Source of the DNA: Aplidium turbinatum
Lineage: Eukaryota; Chordata; Ascidiacea; Aplousobranchia; Polyclinidae
Direction of reading: 5' to 3'
Assembly (NCBI GenBank): GCA_918807975.1
Contig: OU964921.1
Location: forward strand, 29,166,498 to 29,230,497
Length of the DNA stretch: 64,000 bases
The notes under the pieces are model-generated. The model did not search any database. It saw only the letters and a program-made list of their open reading frames with translations, and was not told the DNA's origin. This document shows, one piece after another, positions 56,860 to 64,000 of the stretch. Within the stretch, counting starts at the first letter, position 1; every line of letters starts with the position of its first letter. A program made the translations under genes and the position numbers.

Positions 56860-58123
56860 GTTTAACTTGCTACCATAAAACGATTTTCAATAAAATTTTG
56901 CCCCATTGCGGTCTGACCACCATTGCGCGCGTGCTTTTGTCAGAGCTTTCAAAACCAGGATAGGCCTGAGCAGCGAAGCGTGCGACTGTACAGTCTACGT
57001 AACAAAAGACGAGCAATCAGCTGATCACGCAACAGTTGTTTCTGCCGGTGATTTAACTGTAGGCTATGTATGTATGTACATCAAAACATCAGATTTCAAC
57101 GTCAAAACATCAAACAGTTTGCTCAAAACCTCAGATCTGATGTTAAAACATCAGATGTTGTAACGTGGCTTTTGTGACGTATTCTCAAGCTGGGTTTGCA
57201 CTTTTTGGTCATTTTGAAAAAAAAGAAAATAAATGAAACATTGGACTTTGGGCCTTGCCAGCGCCATTGAAAACAAATTTTTTTCGGTAATTTTTTTGAA
57301 ATGTATTCTTGAATGTTCAGTTTACGCATTTTAATGCTTAATTCTCGTTTGAAAATTTCATTTAGTAGGCCATGCCTTTAAAACAAGTCCCAGTAAACTT
57401 TTTTCCGTAATATTTTTGTTTTGAACAGTTGTAGGCCTATTATGTATTTTAATGCTTTTCAGTTTGCTTATCATGAGAATAGATCCAGCACTAGGTGCAC
57501 TCTTTTTTACTTGAAAGTAGTAGGCTACAGCTAGACTATACACAGGGGCGGATTTATGGAGGGGCCCAGGAGTCCTGCCCCCCCAAAATTTTGTGAGGAA
57601 TTGTTGAAATTGTATGTTTCCGCAACAAATGGTTTGATATGCTTCTAAACAGCTGATATTAGTCACACGACAGACTAAACTTATCCCGGGGGGGGGGGGG
57701 GATAATTTTTTGTTATTATTTTTGAAATTATCCATCGATCAGACTCCGTTATTTTTTTCATACAACTTCAAATACATTTTAATGGCAACATTTGTTGGAG
57801 CTGACTCAGTTGAAACCAACGCTGAACCAAATGACGTCAGTTGAAACAATCTGAAACCTTGAATGGCTGTTTTATAGTTTTTAGTCTTCATTATAATTTC
57901 ACCTCACTTCAATCACCGTATAATTATGTCTGCAAACATAAAAATATCCCATTGGTCATGGATAGGCTACTGCATACAGGGTTTTAAACCAGATTTTAAA
58001 TTTATTTTTCATGCTTAGCAATTTTTATTCAAGCAAAATTTACTTTTTAAACATTCACAATTGATGAAAATGGCTGTTTTAATGTCAACTGTATTTTATA
58101 GCTCGTAGCCTATATGTCGTAGG
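56860..58123. other. Intergenic, nothing recognised
   Basis: AT-rich. 'cacaggggcggatttatgg' at 57541 looks like one hAT terminus, but its partner was not found. Confidence 0.4.
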
Positions 58124-58475
58124 GCCTATAGCATAGCATCTTTTCACATATAAACTAGGTGGGCAATTGCCCACCTAGTCCCTTTGCTTGCCCCCCTAGC
58201 CCTTTCTTTGCCCACCTAGTTTGAAATTAGGTGGGCAATTTTTAAGACTTAATTTTTGTTTAATTTAGATCCAAGTTAAAGAATGAACAGCTAAATCAGT
58301 GGTCCTTAACCGTTTTTTGGCTGTTACTTTTATCTCCACCCTGAAGTGAGTCAATTACCCCGACGATCAACTTTCAAAAACAAAAGCGTTTATTGCTATG
58401 TATTTCAAAGGGCTAACTATAACAATCAAAATGCAAAACAATGCTGAATACAAGATAACGATGCGTGGTAAACAT

Positions 58476-59161
58476 TCAATGCGAAGTTTGGACCTGGACT
58501 TCAGCCGCCAGCTTTGTGATCCTGGGCTTTGTGGTAGGCCTACTGAGGGCGATTCTTATGTCGCTTTTGACATCCAGGCGATTGCGCTTCTTTATCTTCA
58601 TTCCCAAGACAGTTGAAAACCTTTGTTCACAGCGATACGTTGTTGAAAAAGATGTCAGGATATTTAATGCCCGTGTCGCTAATGTTGGTGCGTTCTGGAG
58701 TCTGCCAAACCAGAAGGGTTCCAATCCAACTCTTTCCCCTTGAAATCAAGTTTCAAAACGCTTCGTTCATTCGGAGAGCGATAAATTCTTCTTTGGCCGG
58801 AAAGTCGTCATCATCCACCTTGCTGTCATCACATGTGAAGGGCTCAGTGTAACATTGGAGACTAGCCATGTCCAAATTCGGAAAGTAGTTGACCAATGTC
58901 CATCTTCTTGGCTTGCTGGCCTAAGTGGTCAGCTATGTCCTCCTTCAACGCCGCTTTCAACTCAATTCCATTGCCTTCGAAGTACATGTCAAGCGTCTGA
59001 AACTGCACCACTGTGCCTCTTCCAACTCGCTTGTTCCACAATTTAACCTTCGCGATAAATGCTGCTACGGCTACTTTGGTGTCGATCACAGTTACATTCT
59101 TGCCTTGAATTAAAAGATTGCCTTTGTTCAATTCACCAAAGATATCAGCCAGGTAGCACAC
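58476..59161 (-). pseudogene. SCAND3/ZBED5-like hAT transposase, C-terminal half
   Basis: Minus strand: CYLADIFGELNKGNLLIQGK, VTVIDTKVAVAAFIAKVKLW and VQFQTLDMYF (59161-58862). After a shift, PFWFGRLQNAPTLATRALN, YRCEQRFSTVLGMKIKKRNR and HSTQVQVEA-type C-terminal residues ending SH (58724-58476). A TAGGCCTA at 58535-58542, absent from copy A, also lies in it. Confidence 0.75.
58535..58542. other. TAGGCCTA scar in Z copy B
   Basis: Copy B (complement) reads CTCAGTAGGCCTACCACAAA where copy A reads CTCAGTACCACAAA. Here the scar is in B and not A, the reverse of 32420, so scars arose after the copies separated. Confidence 0.85.
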
Positions 59162-59284
59162 TTGGGAAATTCATTGTTGGTTAAGGAAATATTCAGCCAA
59201 GTCGGACTTCTTTTCCATCAGAAAAACATGGACAGCCTCACGAAGTTCGACCAGGCGGTTTATCACTTTGCAACGAGACAGCCA

Positions 59285-59412
59285 TTGTAGCCTACTTCTG
59301 TGTAGGGCACAGAAGTAGGCTATCTGTGTAAGCTATAGCCTATCTATAGCTTATCTGTGTAGGCTATATAGCCTACTTCTGTGTATAGCCTACTTCTGTG
59401 TAGGCCTACTTC
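59285..59412. repeat. Cluster of TAGCCTA/TAGGCTA words
   Basis: Seven or more words in about 125 bp, linked by repeats of 'acttctgtgta'. Copy A has a single plain GAAGTACGATGG at the edge of this cluster (complement of about 59283-59295). Confidence 0.75.
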
Positions 59413-60336
59413 CTACTAACTGTACTTAAGTCGGCCTATAAACTGACTGATTTTGTTGAAGTATGAATTTTCAAACTACGATAGGCCTACTTTTAGTGTT
59501 TTTGCTTCGTCCTTTATGCTAGCAGTCAACAGTTGTTGTTTTTGCATAGGTGTTTTTTTTCTCATACTACTTTTGTAGGGCATGATATTTTTTGATGTTT
59601 CAATAAAACCACAGGAATCCACTTTTTTGTTTACATTTTTGTGGAACTTATGCTTATCTTGTTTGCAACGTAATGCCGATGCTTTACATTTGTCACATTA
59701 AAAACACGAGAAGCAGCTGACTCGATGACTAATATAGTCTTTCGCTGCTTCCTGTCTGTTGTTGAATATATTTGTACCGGTTTATATTTGTACCGTATAG
59801 GCTACTATTTTTTGCAGCAGACAAAATAAAAGGTTTCTCTCTCTCCCTCTCTGTGTGGTACAGTAATACTTCGTGGGCTATCTTTCTCCCATCTTCTTGC
59901 ATAACTCCTTGAAATGACGGTTGTTCAATTCCTTCGCTTTTATAAAGTTCACAACCTTCACTGTTTCCAAATCGGGTCTCGTTACCCCCCAAAAATAGGC
60001 AAATTACCCCCGGGTTGGGAACCGAGCTAAATGGAAAGCTTTAGCATACATTTAGAACTTATGAGCCTACCTTTGACCTTACGTATAATATCCTTAATGT
60101 TCCATTCAAGCAGATTAATTAGCAATTTGTGTTATGAGTATACGGTACCTCAAATTTTGTGTGAGATTCTAAATGTCTGAATTGCCGAAGTTTGTTTCCT
60201 GATTTTCATCAAAATAAAATACCAGCTCTTTAGAATCATCTAATTCTGCAAAGATTCAACTCATTATAATATCTTAGCAGTTGTGTTTCATATAGGCTAT
60301 TAGCCTATCATAGTTGTTTCTTTTTACTTTAGTACC

Positions 60337-61284
60337 AGGCCCGTAACTAGGGGGGGCGCAGCCCCCCCTACAATAATGCTTGCCCCCCTGGCAAAAATAT
60401 TTTAATTACCTTTGTTTGCTAACTTTTCAGTTTTATACCCTATTTTTTTGTGTTGTTTAATTGTAAACACTGTGTGTTTAATGGTTTGGTCGAATGTTGT
60501 GTTAAACAGACAGACTCGAGATTTATTGCTGGTAAGATCCAGAGTAGGCCTACACCAGTTTCCAACTGAGCTAAGCATTGTGATAGCCGATCAGTCTCCA
60601 GAATACTGTGCAGTTAACTGCCACTAAGCGTTATTAAAGTACCGGACAAGGGACAACCACCTTGGCATTTGCGTTCTAGGTAGCGGTATTGTCATATTCT
60701 GTCTGTTTACTGGTGTATTATATACAAAAATAACATGCACTTCCACTGTGATTAATTACTGACAACAGAATGTACCTCCGGGATACTTGCCAGGGTTGCC
60801 AAAAGATATTCTGGTAACCGGTCATAAGCATAACATAATAATCACATTTCAATACACTACATCCCTTCCTTCTTGGTTTAAAACGTAGTTTTCAAAGGCA
60901 TTACTTCTTTTGATAAAAACAATTTTACATTAAATGATTATAACCGGTGATGATAACCATGAGCACTTGAACCAAAAGACGCATCATCATTAAGTTTCGA
61001 TTACGTAAGCATCATTCATGCAATCTATGGTATACACAGATTAACTTATAAGTACCAACATTTACTGTCAAAAGCAATATAGCCATACCCCAAAGATCAT
61101 GATTAACACGTTTGATTATACTTTTTACACTTTGAACTTGAAATTGTAATAGAGAACAATTAAATAGATTACCACTCAACTGACGTGACGTTTAAACAAA
61201 TAGACATGCATTCCAAAGCTAGTCTTTATAACGAAAGAACAAAAGAAATCATAGACACACAAGTCTGCATTCTTAATAGTCACT
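60337..61284. other. Unassigned, includes likely 3' end of the gypsy element
   Basis: Starts CAGGCCCGTAACTAGGGGGG, a hAT-like terminus. The rest is non-coding and by position should include the 3' terminal region of the LTR element on the minus strand. No terminal repeat could be delimited. Confidence 0.4.
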
Positions 61285-62239
61285 TCAGGTTACATAATCA
61301 TCAAAGCGGGAAGGTTTACTGACATTACGTGTCGGACAAGTACGTACAGGTATTGAGGACTCATTCGATTCAGCGTTCACGGTCATGTCCGCAGGAGGTG
61401 AGTTTACATTTTCATCACTGGTGTTCAATTTTTTAAAAAACGACGAATTTCGTGTCAATTGAACACCTTCATTGTTTTGTACTGTCACTTCCCCCCTTTC
61501 CTTCCTAACTACCTGTTGGGTAGCGCTATCAAAATTTGCAGAAAGTTTATTTGATTTTTGACTTTTAACCAACACTTCATCTCCAACCCGAATATCTGAG
61601 TCGACAGCACGTCGCTTAAAGTCAGTATATAGTTTACCGTCTATTTTACCCTTCCAGTCTCTGTCTCGAATTCTTTCATCAAAAATCTGAGGTTCTCGGC
61701 ACAGTTCAGGTAATTTAGATTTCGTTTCTCTGCGAAACATCATACTGTATAATAAGGAGTAGAACCTGTAGAAACTTGCGGAATTGAACGATATGCCATT
61801 AGAAATTTGTTGATCTCATACCACCAATCTTTCTTTTCAACTTGAGCAACTTTGATTGCCTTTAACAATGTTCGATTTTGACGTTCCACCTCACCGTTTG
61901 CTTGAGGCCATAATGGTGTTGTTTTGCGGTGTATTACTCCATATTCTTCTAGAAAATCCTCAAATTCATTCGATACAAATTGTGGACCATTATCAGTTCG
62001 CAATGAGTAAGCAGTGTTGTACGCGTCATTGAAATAATTTGACGGTGTCAGCGTCAGCGCGAATTGCCTAAAAACTTTACGGCGTAAAGGACTGCGTAAG
62101 CTCTTAAAGAAATTGACAGCGTCAGCGTCAGCGCTAATTTCTAGCGCTATTTTTCGTCAGCACCTCATAAAACGGAAATATTTCAACCAAGTTCAGCCTA
62201 ACAATAGCTATAAATAAAGAGCAGGTATTATGTTTTGAG

Positions 62240-63122
62240 ACTGTATTGTAATTAGCTGCTCAGCCTATTAGTTATTTCCTTGCAGAAAAACAAGCATTTT
62301 AAAACGTTTGTCTGACAATCTGCTGCGTTTGGAACGCATATTCAGGGGCGCCGGAGCGATTTTTGACTGGATGGGCAGGAGTATGAAAAAAGGGCACTTT
62401 TGTTGCTGAAAGGCCAATTTTTTTTGTAAGTTTTAAGATAAGATATAGCGATAATGCTCATCTATCAGCTCATTGTCGAGTAATGATACAAGTGTCCGCT
62501 ATACAAAGAACAATGGCACGGAAGGGCATAATGCTATTTTATAATGATGTAATATAACTTACTGTGATGGAGAATTTTGTGTCGTGAACATTATTTTGAG
62601 GCAAAAATAGAACATTATAATTAGGCTAATAGCATAAATTGTTATAATGCAAAGTGTGCAGTAGCTTACATGACCTTAAAAGGGCACCATTGCCCCCTCT
62701 TCCCTCCCCATCCACAGAAATTTGAGGGCAGGGGGCATTCGCTCCCCCTGCTCCCCACCGCTTCCGGCGCCCCTGCGCATATTGTCCTTTCCAAGTGAAA
62801 ACATGCGTTCCACAGCAGCGCTGGCTGGTATTGGTGTGTTGTATTTCAAAAACAAGTTGAAAACGTTTAGTTGGAAAGGTATCACTGTTCCAAGGGTGCT
62901 GTGATAGTTTAGCATGTATAAATCTTTTAACGAGGTCCACTGCACCAACATCGCTCTTTTCAGGGGCATAGAGCTCTTGAAATAAAGTAGGCTATATTCA
63001 ACGTCCGCGATGCCATTCATGGATTTTTCGCTTTCTGTCTCTGATCCCTCGTTCTCAATACATGGGTGATCACCATTTGGCGAAGTTCTTCCGCATGTAT
63101 TCCAGGGAGCCATTCCAACCAA
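62240..63122 (-). pseudogene. hAT transposase C-terminus, split by a MITE
   Basis: Minus strand: LKYNTPIPASAAVERMFSLG up to the MITE, then RSKRSRLSDKRFKMLVFLQG and a stop on the far side (about 62342-62275). The 8-bp target duplication CGCATATT falls inside the codons for NMR, so the insertion sits exactly in the dimerisation region. Confidence 0.75.
62343..62775 (+). mobile_element. hAT MITE CAGGGGCGCCGGAA family, copy 4
   Basis: Perfect 8-bp duplication CGCATATT (62335-62342, 62776-62783). At 433 bp it is the simplest and probably most intact copy, and it gives the scar-free state against which copies 1 and 2 can be read. Confidence 0.92.
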
Positions 63123-64000
63123 CGCAAAAGCCGGTAATTCGGATGAGTCGCGCTGGCCAGAATAAGCTACATTGTGAAACTCTTATTGTGAAACGAGATT
63201 TTCCATGAAAACAAAAATGACGCTTAGCGCTTAAAATCGGCAAAATAGTTGACGGCGCTATCACTTCCGTCAACTGAAAAATAATTTGACGGCGCTAGCC
63301 TCAGCGTCAACAAAAAGTTGACGCCGACAAATGACGCCGTCAAATTGACGGCGTCAACGTACAACACTGTGAGTAAGGTACTCCAAACCTTGAAAACTTG
63401 GGCAGAATCGCTTGAATCAATTTTTTGCTTGTGATTGATTTCAAGATTGCAATTTCGTAAAAACGACTAAAGTAATCTACCACTACCAAAATGTTCTCAC
63501 CTCTTGGTAATGGACCAAGAATATCTGCCGCACAATCTTGCCAAGGCCCACTTGGTGGCAATATCCGAGCAATTGGTTCTGGTCTGCAAAAGTCACTGGT
63601 GACTTGACACCCGTGACAAAGTTTACACATCTTTTCTGCATCAGCATCGATCTTTGGCCACCGCCCACCACACCTTTGTGCGTAATCGATTCTTTGTCTT
63701 GACAATGCCTTGGTGACCCTCGTGTGCCAAATTGAGCACCTTTTCACGCAATGTAGCAGGTATAACGAGTCTTGTCCCTCTGAGCAACAAGTTTCCATAT
63801 GTACACAGTTCATTTTTTACATGCAAAAAGCTTGTGTCTGTACACTTGGACCAATTTCCTGAATGAATATAGTCCCTAATTTCTGACAACTGTGGATCAG
63901 CAGCTGATTCTTGTTCAAGTTCTTTTGTAGATAAAGCGACTGGCATACTTTGCAGAACAATAGATCTCGCATAATCATAAGGTTCTTTCAAATCTTTGCT

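Larger units (their letters stand above)
58297..60024 (-). mobile_element. hAT element Z copy B
   Basis: Perfect 8-bp duplication AGCTAAAT (58289-58296, 60025-60032). The left end is CAGTGGTCCTTAACC; the right end has lost its last bases. The minus-strand transposase pieces are better kept than in copy A. Confidence 0.85.
58132..60336 (-). mobile_element. Element H copy B, inverted relative to copy A
   Basis: Starts CATAGCATCTTTTCACA at 58132 and matches the complement of 29965-32962 up to 60336, where the match ends at 'gtac' before CAGGCCCGTAACTAGGGG. The far terminus is lost or displaced. It contains hAT Z copy B. Z entered the two H copies at sites about 20-30 bp apart, each with its own duplication. 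Confidence 0.75.
62012..63369 (-). mobile_element. hAT element nested in the gypsy fossil
   Basis: Ends CAGTGTTGTACG on both sides with a perfect 8-bp duplication TGAGTAAG (62004-62011, 63370-63377). 'ttgacggcgtcaac' words recur at both ends. The minus strand carries a hAT C-terminus, itself split by the MITE at 62343. Same family as element J. Confidence 0.9.
61285..64000 (-). mobile_element. Ty3/gypsy-type LTR retrotransposon, pol 3' part, broken fossil
   Basis: Minus-strand integrase region in two parts around a hAT insertion (62012-63369). The upstream part (to the window edge) has the zinc-binding H-H-C-C region, HEGHQGIVKTKNRL with CKLCHGC, and the start of the catalytic core (GPLPRGENILVVVDYFSRFY). 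The downstream part has TDNGPQFVSNEF and the C-terminal region to 61285. The family resembles the gypsy elements behind K02A2.6-like proteins. The element is broken: besides the insertion I see about one or two breaks. It is older than the hAT inside it. The 5' part lies outside the window. Confidence 0.85.

Noticed and set aside
57541-57735. hAT terminus CAGGGGCGGATTTATGG as a full element
   Set aside because: No partner terminus or target duplication could be found nearby.
29641-60336. Large inverted duplication between 29.6-33.0 and 58.1-60.3 kb
   Set aside because: Both sides are copies of element H. Copy A has its own target duplication, and Z inside each copy has a different one. Two insertions explain it without a segmental event.

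Overview
This is animal nuclear DNA: AT-rich, intron-bearing and built almost wholly from transposable elements. I see no bacterial operons, rRNA or CRISPR. The element mix (many hAT families, pogo/Tigger, EnSpm/CACTA, CR1/L2-like, RTE-like and Jockey-like LINEs, Penelope-like, gypsy, tRNA-derived SINEs) suits a marine invertebrate or lower chordate. The species cannot be fixed from the sequence. Only one convincing host gene was found, a three-exon secreted Ly6/three-finger-like protein on the minus strand (35453-43013). Layout. 1-17 kb is a nest of elements. A pogo/Tigger transposase gene (minus strand) has its two exons at 15.3-15.6 kb and below 0.89 kb. Its intron holds a 14.1 kb EnSpm/CACTA-type element (944-15084, CACTG termini). 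That element carries two genes and has itself received a 4 kb long-TIR element encoding a PIN/FEN-like nuclease protein (5266-9285), a hAT (9631-10376) and a foldback element (13221-14206). A CR1/L2-like LINE has cut the pogo first exon. 17-25 kb holds hAT and LINE remnants and the first of three families with GGGGA termini and TA target duplications. 25-33.5 kb is a second nest: hAT J contains element H, which contains hAT Z, which contains hAT K. 33.5-43 kb is the Ly6-like gene, with SINE, LINE, Penelope-like and hAT debris in its introns. 43-54 kb holds further hATs, some nested. 54.6-56.9 kb is a second, internally deleted pogo element. 58.1-60.3 kb is a second copy of H, again carrying Z. 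61.3-64 kb is the pol end of a broken gypsy-type LTR element split by a hAT. The most striking signal is not a gene. The words TAGGCTA, TAGCCTA and TAGGCCTA recur throughout (about a hundred by eye, including 17 perfect TAGGCCTA). In about a dozen places where two copies of an element, or a reading frame, show the state before insertion, the word sits where a single TA stood. At three such places it alone breaks a transposase reading frame. The pattern matches transposon excision footprints (TA + 3-4 bp + TA), here with GGC/GCC. Words of the same form with CCG/CGG and CAG/CTG are also common.
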